From positions 1,178,001-1,242,000 of the forward strand of contig CAWIGP010000002.1 of the NCBI GenBank assembly GCA_963835735.1: a DNA stretch of 64,000 nt, written 5' to 3'. The DNA comes from DASQMT01 sp963835735. Lineage in GTDB: Bacteria; Actinomycetota; Thermoleophilia; Solirubrobacterales; Solirubrobacteraceae. The translations under genes were made by a program, and so were the position numbers. Shown here piece after piece: positions 27,522 through 35,436 of the stretch. Position 1 is the first letter of the stretch; every line of letters starts with the position of its first letter. The notes under the pieces were generated by a model. The model searched no databases. It saw only the letters and a program-made list of their open reading frames with translations, and was not told the origin of the DNA.

Positions 27522-29539
27522 GAGCTCCTGACCTTTTCGAGAACGGCCCGGGCGCGCACGGCGACTGCCTCGCCGGTGAACCCGAAGTGCTGGTAGAGGA
27601 CCTTCGCGGGCGCCGAGGCGCCGAAGCCCTCCATCGCCACGACGTCGCCGAGCTCGCCGACCCAGCGGTGCCAGCCGATCGGGCTGGCCGCCTCGACGGC
27701 CACCCGCGCCCGGATCGCCGGCGGCAGCACCGAGTCGCGGTACGCGGGGTCCTGCTCGACGAAGCGGTCGAGGCAGGGCATCGAGACGAGCCGCGCGCGG
27801 ATGCCGTCGGCCTCGAGCAGCTCCAGCGCGTCGTTGGCGATGTGGACCTCCGAGCCGCTCGCCATCAGGATCAGCTCGGGATCGTCGGCGTCGCGCAGCA
27901 CGTACGCGCCGCGCTCGATCGCGTCGTCGGGCACCGCGGCCGGGTCCCACACCGGCAGGCCCTGGCGGCTCAGCGCGAGCGCGGTCGGTCTGTCGGTCTG
28001 GCGCAGCGCGTGGCGCCAGGCGAGCGCGGTCTCGTTGAAGCCGGCCGGGCGCACCAGATCGAGGTTCGGCGTGGCCCGCAGCGTCACGAGCTGCTCGATC
28101 GGCTGGTGTGTCGGGCCGTCCTCCCCGACCCCGATCGAGTCGTGCGTGAACACGAACGTGGACGGGATCCGCATGATCGCCGCGAGCCGGATCGATCCCT
28201 TCATGTAGTCGCTGAAGATCAGGAAGCCGGCGCCGTACGCGCGCAGGCCCATCAGCACGAGCCCGTTGACGATCCCCCCCATGCCGTGCTCGCGGATGCC
28301 GAAGTGCAGGTTGCGCCCGCCGTACTCGCCGGCCTCGACGTCGCCGCCGCCGTCGATCAGCGTGAGCGTCGACGGGGCGAGGTCGGCCGAGCCGCCGACC
28401 ATCTCCGGCACCTGGGCGGCGGCCCACTGGATCACCTCCTGAGAGGCCTTGCGGGTGGCGATCATCCCCGCGTCCGGTCCCTTGCGCGGCACCTCGGTGC
28501 CGAACCCGGCGGGCAGCTCGCGCGCCAGGTAGCGCTCGTACTCGGCCGCCTCGGCGGGGAACTGCTCGCGGTAGGCGTCGAACGCCTCCTGCCACTCGGC
28601 CTGCTGCTCGCGCCCACGCTCGACGCAGCCGCGGAAGTGCTCGAGCGCCTCGTCGGGGACGAAGAACGGCTCGAGGCTCGGGAACCCGTAGACCTCCTTG
28701 GTCAGCCGGACCTCCTCCTCGCCGAGCGGCGAGCCGTGCGCGCCGTGGGTGTCCTGCTTGTTCGGCGAGCCGGGGGCGATGTGGGTGCGGACGATGATCA
28801 GGCTCGGGCGGTCGCTCACGTCCTGCGCCGCGCGGACCGCCTCGTGCAGCCGGTCGAACTCGAGGTTCTCGTGCAGGTTCTGGACGTGCCAGCCATAGGC
28901 CTCGTAGCGGGCGCCGACGTCCTCGGAGAACGAGAGCGCCGTGTCGCCCTCGATCGAGATGTGGTTGTCGTCGTAGAAGCCGATCAGCCGGCCGAGCCCG
29001 AGGTGGCCGGCGAGCGACGAGGCCTCGGAGGCGATCCCTTCCTGCATGTCGCCGTCGGAGGCGATGAAGTAGGTGTGGTTGTCGACCGGCGTGTGGTCGC
29101 CGCGGTTGAAGCGGGCGGCGAGCATGCGCTCGCCCAGCGCCATCCCCACGGAGTTCGAGAGGCCCTGCCCGAGCGGGCCCGTGGTGGTCTCCACGCCCGG
29201 CACATGGCCGTACTCGGGGTGGCCGGCGCACGGCGAGTCGATCTGGCGGAAGCGCTTGATCTGCTCGAGCGTGACGTCGTAGCCGGCCAGGTAGAGCGTC
29301 GAGTAGAGCAGCATCGACGCGTGCCCGCAGGAGAGCACGAAGCGGTCGCGGCCGGGCCAGTGCGGGTCTTCCGGCGAGTGCCTCATCACGCGCGTGTAGA
29401 GCAGGTAGGCGATCGGGGCCAGCGCCATCGGCGTTCCGGGATGGCCGGAGTTCGCCTGCTGGACGGCGTCCATCGAAAGGGTGCGGATGGTGTTCACGCA
29501 CAGCTCGTCCAGCGCGCGCTGGTCCGTGCCGACCGTCAT
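27518..29539 (-). CDS. tkt: transketolase
   Basis: 673 residues, the usual length. Moves two-carbon units between sugar phosphates using thiamine diphosphate. The cofactor motif is ASDGDMQEGIASEASSLAGH ending at YDDN, and the N-terminal ANSGHPGTPMALAPIAYLLY and late FVFTHDSIGVGEDGPTHQPI are diagnostic. It leads the minus-strand sugar cluster. The start ATG 29539 has a ribosome binding site (AGAGGAG) and a leader, with a possible -10 TAGTTT about 30 bases upstream, unlike the leaderless genes elsewhere. PadR lies divergently 157 bases away and could influence it. Confidence 0.96.
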   Translation of the reverse strand: MTVGTDQRALDELCVNTIRTLSMDAVQQANSGHPGTPMALAPIAYLLYTRVMRHSPEDPHWPGRDRFVLSCGHASMLLYSTLYLAGYDVTLEQIKRFRQIDSPCAGHPEYGHVPGVETTTGPLGQGLSNSVGMALGERMLAARFNRGDHTPVDNHTYFIASDGDMQEGIASEASSLAGHLGLGRLIGFYDDNHISIEGDTALSFSEDVGARYEAYGWHVQNLHENLEFDRLHEAVRAAQDVSDRPSLIIVRTHIAPGSPNKQDTHGAHGSPLGEEEVRLTKEVYGFPSLEPFFVPDEALEHFRGCVERGREQQAEWQEAFDAYREQFPAEAAEYERYLARELPAGFGTEVPRKGPDAGMIATRKASQEVIQWAAAQVPEMVGGSADLAPSTLTLIDGGGDVEAGEYGGRNLHFGIREHGMGGIVNGLVLMGLRAYGAGFLIFSDYMKGSIRLAAIMRIPSTFVFTHDSIGVGEDGPTHQPIEQLVTLRATPNLDLVRPAGFNETALAWRHALRQTDRPTALALSRQGLPVWDPAAVPDDAIERGAYVLRDADDPELILMASGSEVHIANDALELLEADGIRARLVSMPCLDRFVEQDPAYRDSVLPPAIRARVAVEAASPIGWHRWVGELGDVVAMEGFGASAPAKVLYQHFGFTGEAVAVRARAVLEKVRSS

Positions 29540-29627
29540 TGGGCTCCTCTGTTCGACCGCGTGCGAGTGAAACTACCGAAGGCCGCGGGATCGCCGGCCT
29601 ACGGCCTGGTGAAAGTGCGTACGGGGC

Positions 29628-29656
29628 TTGACGAATGAACAGTTCCGATATATCGT
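29628..29656 (+). promoter_or_regulatory. PadR promoter with CGATATATCG operator
   Basis: TTGACG (29628-29633) and TATCGT (29651-29656) with a 17-base spacer form a plausible promoter. The perfect palindrome CGATATATCG (29646-29655) covers the -10, a sequence type typical of PadR operators. Suggests autorepression. Confidence 0.55.
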
Positions 29657-29696
29657 TGACGCATCGCGTAACAACGACAGAAGGGCAGGTATCGCG

Positions 29697-30308
29697 ATGA
29701 CTGGCAGATATGGACAAGGCGCGCTCGATCCCCGGCTCCTCGGTTGGTTCGCCATGGGACGCGAGCACGGCCGCGGTCACCGCGGCGGACGGCGTGGGGG
29801 CCGCGAGTACGGCTTCCCGGGCTTCGGCCCGCCGCGCGGCCCGCGGGCACGGCGCGGCGACGTTCGCGCGGCGCTGCTCGTGCTCCTCGCCGAGGAGCCG
29901 CGCAACGGCTACCAGCTGATCCAGGAGATCGAGCGGCGCTCCGACGGCGTCTGGCGCCCGAGCCCCGGCTCGGTCTACCCCGCGCTCCAGCTACTCGAGG
30001 ACGAGGGGCTGGTCCGCGCCACCGGCGAGGGCCGCAAGGCGTTCGAGCTGACCGATGAGGGCCGCTCGTACGTCGAGGCGAACGCCGAGCAGCTCGGCAC
30101 CCCCTGGGATGCCGTCAAGGGCGACATGGGCGAAGGCGCCTGGGAGCTGATCGGCGCGATGCGCCCGATCGGCGGCGCGCTCTTCCAGCTCATGCACTCG
30201 GGCAGCGAGGCGCAGGTGCGCGAGGCGAAGGAGGTGCTCGACGAGACCCGGCGCGCGCTCTACCGGATCCTCGCCGAAGACGCTCCCCAGGCCGACGGCG
30301 ACGCTTAG
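29697..30308 (+). CDS. PadR-family transcriptional regulator
   Basis: 203 residues from ATG 29697, which has a ribosome binding site (AAGGGCAGGT) nearby. A Gly/Arg-rich basic N-terminus of about 50 residues precedes the winged helix: ALLVLLAEEPRNGYQLIQEI, SPGSVYPALQLLEDEGLVRA, ELTDEGRSYV. The C-terminal helices would dimerise. PadR repressors usually control drug exporters or stress genes and themselves. A palindrome lies over its promoter. The divergent neighbour is tkt. A perfect hairpin follows the stop at 30321-30352. Confidence 0.92.
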   Translation: MTGRYGQGALDPRLLGWFAMGREHGRGHRGGRRGGREYGFPGFGPPRGPRARRGDVRAALLVLLAEEPRNGYQLIQEIERRSDGVWRPSPGSVYPALQLLEDEGLVRATGEGRKAFELTDEGRSYVEANAEQLGTPWDAVKGDMGEGAWELIGAMRPIGGALFQLMHSGSEAQVREAKEVLDETRRALYRILAEDAPQADGDA

Positions 30309-30320
30309 CCGCCGCCGTTC

Positions 30321-30352
30321 GCCGCCCGCGGGCCACTCGGCCCGCGGGCGGC
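30321..30352. terminator. perfect 14-bp hairpin after PadR
   Basis: GCCGCCCGCGGGCC, loop ACTC, then the exact complement. No T-run follows, as is common in high-GC genomes. Lies 12 bases after the PadR stop. Confidence 0.65.
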
Positions 30353-30375
30353 CCTCAGGCCGCTTGGAATTCCCT

Positions 30376-30412
30376 AAGGGGTGTGACCGTCCAGGTAAGG
30401 GGTCACGCCCTT
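30376..30412. other. imperfect hairpin with direct TAAGGGG repeats
   Basis: AAGGGGTGTGACC (30376-30388) pairs with GGTCACGCCCTT (30401-30412) with one bulge, and TAAGGGG occurs twice in the same direction (from 30375 and 30396). Could be a regulator site or RNA structure for the downstream small gene; function not known. Confidence 0.35.
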
Positions 30413-30492
30413 CAAGTGCACGCGAACTGCCGATGTGGGGCCCGGACCTCAGGCGTACCTTCGAACATGCCAAGCAAACCGAAAGGTCCCCG

Positions 30493-30699
30493 ATGCACGG
30501 CTCGCTCCACATGATCCTCGCAACCGAATCCGACCGCAGCCGCCGCGCCGACGGAGAGCGTGCCCGCCTCACCGCCTCGCTGCGCCGCCGGTTCGCGCGG
30601 ACGCGCGTTGCAGCGCACGGTTCCCCGACCCGCGCTGCTCCGGGAACGGACTCCCCTCCTCTCGGTCGCCCTCCTGCCGCATCCCTCCGCGGCCGGTGA
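30493..30699 (+). CDS. possible small basic protein
   Basis: 68 residues from ATG 30493, with AAAGG seven bases upstream. The start MHGSLHMILATESDRSRRAD, followed by an Arg/Ala-rich helix, resembles short hypothetical proteins common in actinobacteria that begin with a hydrophobic patch and end basic. The second half is low in complexity and Pro/Arg-rich and could be non-coding. No function assigned. Confidence 0.35.
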   Translation: MHGSLHMILATESDRSRRADGERARLTASLRRRFARTRVAAHGSPTRAAPGTDSPPLGRPPAASLRGR

Positions 30700-30812
30700 T
30701 CGTCCCCCACCCGGCCGGCGCTCCCCTCGCCACCGGGCAGGTTCCCCGGCGGCGCCCGCCTCGCGCGGGCGCCGCTGCGGGAGCCCTCCCCCCGAACGCC
30801 GAGTGAGCCACA

Positions 30813-33800
30813 ATGTCTGATGTGCCGCTCGGTGTCACCTCCCCCGTCTTCGTCGGCCGCGGCGCCGAGCTGGACCGCCTGAGCGAGGCGTTCGAGCGCG
30901 CCGCCGGCGGAGAGCCGGCGTTCGCGTTCGTCAGCGGCGAGTCGGGCATCGGCAAGACCCGCATGCTGCGGGAGTTCGAGGCACGTGCCCGCGAGCAGGG
31001 CGCGCGCGTGCTGCTCGGCCAGTGCCTGGAGCTGGGCGGCGCGCAGATCCCGTACGCGCCGCTGGTCGGGGCGCTGCGCCCGCTCGTGCGCGGCCTCGCC
31101 GACGCCGACGCCGAGAGCCTCCCGGCGGGCACGCGCAACGCGCTCGCCGAGCTGCTGCCCGAGCTCGGCGGAACCGGCAGCCACTCCGACGACGAGCCGC
31201 GCGCCCGCCAGGGGCGCCTGTTCGAGGCGCTGCTGGCGCTGCTCGAGCGGCTCGGCCGCTCGGCGCCCGTGCTGCTCGCGATCGAGGACCTGCACTGGGC
31301 CGACGGCTCGACGCGCGACTTCATCACGTTCCTCGTCCGCAGCGCGCGCGAGGAGCGGCTGTGCCTGGTCGTCACCTACCGCTCCGACGAGCTGCACCGG
31401 CGCCACCCGCTGCGCCCGCTGCTGGCCGAGCTCGAGCGCGCCGCGGGCGTCGACCGGATCGCGCTGGAGCGCTTCGACCGCGCCGAGCTCGCCGAGCAGC
31501 TCACCGGGATCACCGGCGAGCCGCCGTCGGACGAGCTCGCCGACCGGCTCTTCACTCGCTCGCAGGGCAACCCGCTGTTCACCGAGGAGCTGCTGGCGGC
31601 GAGCGAGGACGGCGGCACCTGGCTGCTGCCGGAGACGCTGCGCGACGTGCTGCTCGCGCGCGTCGAGCGGCTCTCGCCCGCGGCGCAGGCGGTCCTCCGG
31701 GTCGCCGCCGTAGTCGACCGGCCGGCCACGCACACGCTGCTCGAGGCGGTCGTGGAGCTGCCGCCCGCGGAGGTGATGGAGGGCGCGCGGGAGGCCGTCG
31801 CGCATCAGGTGCTCGTGATCGGCGAGGGCGGCCTGTACTCGTTCCGCCACGCGCTGGTCGGCGAGGCCGTGCACGGCGACCTGCTGCCCGGCGAGGACAC
31901 CGCGCTGCACGCGCGCATCGCCGCCGCAATCGAGGCGCGGCCCGAGGTGCTCGGCGACGTGACCGAGAAGACGGTCGCCGCGGAGCTGGCCTGCCACTGG
32001 CGCAACGCGCACGACCTGAGCCGCGCGCTCGGCGCCAACGTGCGCGCGGGCCTGGCGGCCAAGCGCGTCTACGCGTACGAGGTCGCGAAGCGCCAGCTCG
32101 AACGCGCGCTCGAGCTGTGGGCGCGCGTGCCGGACGCCGAGGAGCGCGCCGGCATGGACCGCACCGCCCTGCTGCGTGCCGCCGCGACGTGCGCAAGCGC
32201 TGTCGGCGAGGCGTCGCGCGCGGTCGCGCTGACGCGCGAGGCGCTCGCGGCGCTCGACGCCGAGTCCGAGCCCGTTCGCGCCGCCGAGCTGTACAAGCGG
32301 CTCGGCACCTACCTGCGGCAGGCGGGCTCCGGACCCCGAGAGCTTCGCCGCGTTCGACCGCGCCGTGGCGCTGCTGCCGCCGGGGCCGAGCGAGCTGCGC
32401 GCCCGCGTGCTCGAGGAGCGCGCCAAGGTCGAGATGCTGCTCGGCACATACCCGCAGGCGATTGCGACGGTCACCGACGCGATCGAGTCCGCGCGCGCGG
32501 TCGGCGCCGAGCAGACCGAGGTCAGCGCGCTGATCACGCTCGGGTTCGCGCGTGCTGGGCTCGGCGACGAGGAGGCCGGGATCGCGACGATGCGCGAGGC
32601 GCACGCCCGGGCGGGCGAGATCGGCTCGCCCGCCGAACGCAGCCGCGCGGCGGTGAACCTGTCCGAGGCGCTCGACCTGTCCGGCGCGACCGAAGAGGCG
32701 CTCGGCGTGCTCCGTACCGCGCTGGCGGAGGCCGGCAAGCGGCCCGAGCGCACGAGCTTCGACGCGTTCCTGGCGATCCAGCACTCGTCGATCCTGATCC
32801 GGCTGGGGCGGCTCGCCGAGGCGCGCGAGAAGCTACCAGTGCGCGTGCCGGGCGAGGCGGTCTCCTACACGGGCATCTTCTGGCGCGACACGCGCGCGCG
32901 GCTGGCGCTGCTCGGCGGGGATCTCGCGGCGGCGCGCGAGGAGCTGGCGGAGCTGAGCAGGCTGAGCGGCTCGGCGGCCGAGCCGCAGTGGATCGAGCCG
33001 CGCACGGACATGGAGGTCGAGCTCGCCGTGCGCGAGGACCGGCTCGACGACGCGCGCGAGCTGCTGCGCCGCGCCGCCACGCAGATCGAGCATTCCGACG
33101 AGGCGACGCGGCTGACGCGCATGTCGTGGATGGCGCAGCGCGTCGAGGCCGAGGCGGCCGGCCGCGCGCACGCGCTCGGCGAGCCGTACGGCCCCGCACT
33201 CGACGAGGTCGCTGCCTGCCTGCGCGAGCGCGCCGAGCGCCGGCCGCGGTTCGACGAGGCATGCGCGTGGAGCGGGATGGCGACGGCCGAGCTGCACCGC
33301 CGCCGCACGCTGCTCGGCGACGCGCCCGCCGACCCCGAGCCCTGGGAGGAGGTCGCGCACTCGTTCGACGAGATCGCGCTGCCGATCCCCGCCGCTTACG
33401 CGCGCTTCCGCGCCGGCGAGGCGTACGTGACCGCCGGCGACCGCGCCGCGGCCGCGGTGCCGCTGCGCGCGGCGGCGGCGTCGGCGGAACAGGTCGGCGC
33501 GGCGCTGATCGCCGAGGACGTGGCTGCGCTCGCGCGGCGCGCCCGGATCGATCTGGTCGAGCCGGAGGAGCGTCCCGCGGCCGCGGAGGAGTCCGACGAC
33601 TCGCCGGTCGCGCGGTTCGGGCTGACCCCGCGCGAGCTGGAGGTGCTGCTGCTGGTCGCCGAGGGTCGCACGAACCGGGCGATCGGCGAGACGCTGTTCA
33701 TGAGCGAGAAGACCGCCTCCGTGCACGTCTCGCGGATCCTCGCGAAGCTCGGCGTGGGCGGGCGCGTCGAGGCCGCCGCGGTCGCGCACCGGCTCGGGCT

Positions 33801-33819
33801 CGCCGGCGCGGCGCGCTAG
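30813..33819 (+). CDS. large AAA-ATPase LuxR-type regulator (one frameshift)
   Basis: About 1001 residues once one frameshift near 32331 is repaired. Residues 15-200 form an AAA_16-type ATPase: Walker A GESGIGKT at 42-49, Walker B VLLAIEDLHWADG near 153. A long TPR-like alpha-helical middle follows, and the C-terminus is a LuxR helix-turn-helix (LTPRELEVLLLVAEGRTNRA, SEKTASVHVSRILAKLGV). This is the MalT/LAL architecture: ATP- and ligand-dependent activator. At the break, TCCGGACCCCG has one base too many for the frame that gives DPESFAAFDRAVALL. No ribosome binding site at ATG 30813. Target genes unknown. Confidence 0.88.
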
Positions 33820-35024
33820 CCGCAGAACGACTTCGCGGTCGCGAGCAGCACCTCGGCGCAGTCGCGCACGCTCGCGAGGTCGACCCATTCCTCGGCCTCG
33901 TGGGCGCCCGCGCCGGCCGGCCCGAACACGACCGTCGGGATACCCGCCGCGCTCGTGAGCGCGGCGTCCATCCACGCGCTGTGGCCCTGCAGCCGCGGCT
34001 CGCGGCCGAGATGCGCGGTCGCCTGCTCGCGCAGGAGCGCGACGATCGGCTCGGCCGGATCGACCGCGAACGGAGGGCGGACGAGCGTCGTGCGCGCGCG
34101 CAGCTCGGCCGGGTGCGGACCGGCCGCGGCGTCGGCCGCCGCCGGCCACGCCGCCTCCAACCTGAACGGGGACTGTCCCGCTTCAGGTTCGCCGAGGAGC
34201 GCCGCCAGCTCGGCGTCGAGCTGCTCGGCCGTCTCGCCCGGGAGCGTCCGCCGCTCGATCCCGAGCACACACCGCTCCGGGTAGCTGGAGAGCTCCTGCC
34301 CGCCGGCGATCAGCGACGCGTGCACCGACCCGGGGCCGAGCAGGTCGTGGCGGCGTCCGGCCAGCGTGCGCTCGAGCTCGGACACGCCCACGAGCACCGG
34401 GCCGAGCGCAGCGATCGCGTCGACGCCGCGGTCGGGGCGGGAGCCGTGCGCGGCGCGCCCGATCGCCTCCACCTCCCACCACGCGAACCCCTTGTGCGCG
34501 ACGACGATCTCGAGCGCGGTCGGCTCGGTCACGATGCACGCGTCCGCCCGGAAGCGTTCGAGCACGGCCTGGACGCCGGCGCTGGCGTGCTCCTCGTCGG
34601 CGACCGCGGTGACGATCACGTCGCCGGCCAGGTCCGCGCCGGCCGCGGCGCCGGCCGCGAACATGCAGGCGGCGACGCCGCCCTTCATGTCGTAGCCGCC
34701 GCGCCCATAAAGGCGGCCGTCGCGCACGCGCGGCAGGTGCGGGTCGCTCATGCCTTCGACGCCGACCGTGTCGAGGTGGCCGTTGAGCATCAGCGACCGG
34801 CCGCCGCCGCTGCCGCGGGCGATGCCGACCACCGACGGGCGCGCGTCCCCAGCCTCGACGATCTCGACGTCGAGCCCGGCGTCGCCCAGCCAGCGCGCAA
34901 CGTACGCTGCGACCTCCTCCTCGCCCGCCCCGCCGGGTACGAGGGCTGGGTTGACCGAGTCGATCGCGACCAGCCCGGCGACGAGCTGCTCGACGGCGTC
35001 ATGATTTCGCAGCATCGCCCTCAT
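33816..35024 (-). CDS. M20-family metallopeptidase (ArgE/DapE-like)
   Basis: About 402 residues from ATG 35024 (a second ATG at 35015 is possible). Di-zinc amidohydrolase of the ArgE/DapE/CPG2 group. Ligands appear in NGHLDTVGVEG (His, Asp), YGRGGYDMKGG (Asp), TAVADEEHASAG (base Glu and Glu) and a late His-containing GAHEAEEW. The dimerisation domain lies between about 170 and 290; inside it, a 31-base palindrome at 34159-34189 codes for EPEAGQSPFR without breaking the frame. The TAG stop overlaps the stop of the convergent LuxR-type gene within a single CTAG. Confidence 0.9.
   Translation of the reverse strand: MRAMLRNHDAVEQLVAGLVAIDSVNPALVPGGAGEEEVAAYVARWLGDAGLDVEIVEAGDARPSVVGIARGSGGGRSLMLNGHLDTVGVEGMSDPHLPRVRDGRLYGRGGYDMKGGVAACMFAAGAAAGADLAGDVIVTAVADEEHASAGVQAVLERFRADACIVTEPTALEIVVAHKGFAWWEVEAIGRAAHGSRPDRGVDAIAALGPVLVGVSELERTLAGRRHDLLGPGSVHASLIAGGQELSSYPERCVLGIERRTLPGETAEQLDAELAALLGEPEAGQSPFRLEAAWPAAADAAAGPHPAELRARTTLVRPPFAVDPAEPIVALLREQATAHLGREPRLQGHSAWMDAALTSAAGIPTVVFGPAGAGAHEAEEWVDLASVRDCAEVLLATAKSFCG
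34159..34189. repeat. 31-bp palindromic repeat, copy B (inside a gene)
   Basis: Arms AACCTGAA and TTCAGGTT with a GGGACTGTCCC core, 28 of 31 bases identical to the copy at the end of hutH. It sits in the coding sequence of the M20 peptidase and keeps the frame. Confidence 0.8.
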
Positions 35025-35029
35025 ACCCT
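35024..35029 (+). promoter_or_regulatory. putative -10 box (TACCCT), leaderless msrB
   Basis: TACCCT ends seven bases before the ATG of msrB and overlaps the start of the divergent M20 gene. Matches the TAnnnT spacing rule of the window. Confidence 0.5.
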
Positions 35030-35036
35030 TCCATCC

Positions 35037-35435
35037 ATGACAACCGAGATCACGAAGACAGACGCGCAGTGGCGCGAGGAGCTGACGCCCGAGCAGTACA
35101 AGGTGCTGCGCAAGGCCGGGACCGAGCGCGCCTTCACCGGCCGCTACTGGGACTGCCACGACGACGGCGTCTACCGCTGCGCAGGCTGCGGCGCCGAGCT
35201 GTTCGACGCGCAGACCAAGTTCGAGTCCGGCTCCGGCTGGCCGAGCTTCACCGAGCCGAAGCTGGCCGAGGCGGTCGAGCTGCGGCCGGACAACGCGTAC
35301 GGGATGCGCCGCACCGAGGTCGTGTGCAAGCGCTGCGGCGGGCACCTGGGCCACGTGTTCGACGACGGGCCGCGCGACGCGGGCGGGCTGCGCTACTGCA
35401 TCAACTCCTGCTCGCTCGACCTCGACCGGCGCTGA
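35037..35435 (+). CDS. msrB: peptide-methionine (R)-S-oxide reductase
   Basis: 132 residues. Repairs oxidised methionine (R-sulfoxide). The structural zinc is held by Cys48, Cys51, Cys97 and Cys100 (YRCAGCGAELF, VVCKRCGGHLGHVF). The catalytic Cys is 121 in LRYCINSCSLDL, and ESGSGWPSFTEP is the substrate-side signature. ATG 35037 with a TACCCT box seven bases upstream and no ribosome binding site, so probably leaderless. Divergent from the M20 peptidase; convergent with the redox flavoprotein gene, one base between stops. Confidence 0.97.
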   Translation: MTTEITKTDAQWREELTPEQYKVLRKAGTERAFTGRYWDCHDDGVYRCAGCGAELFDAQTKFESGSGWPSFTEPKLAEAVELRPDNAYGMRRTEVVCKRCGGHLGHVFDDGPRDAGGLRYCINSCSLDLDRR

Positions 35436-35436
35436 C

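Larger units (their letters stand above)
30309..30812. other. 504-base region between PadR and the AAA/LuxR regulator
   Basis: Holds a perfect terminator-like hairpin (30321-30352), an imperfect hairpin built on AAGGGG-type repeats (30376-30412) and one possible small gene (30493-30699). I see no RNA gene or known riboswitch. From 30700 to 30812 there is only GC-rich sequence without a clear signal. Confidence 0.5.

Noticed and set aside
24966..29638. Two long plus-strand frames (876 and 683 residues) opposite tal-pgi and tkt
   Set aside because: They mirror intact minus-strand enzymes and have His/Arg/Val-rich composition typical of antisense frames.
27522..29780. Minus-strand frame extending tal-pgi upstream to 29780
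   Set aside because: The added part runs through tkt in another frame and is Arg/Gly-rich; the ATGA overlap at 27518-27521 fits normal coupling.
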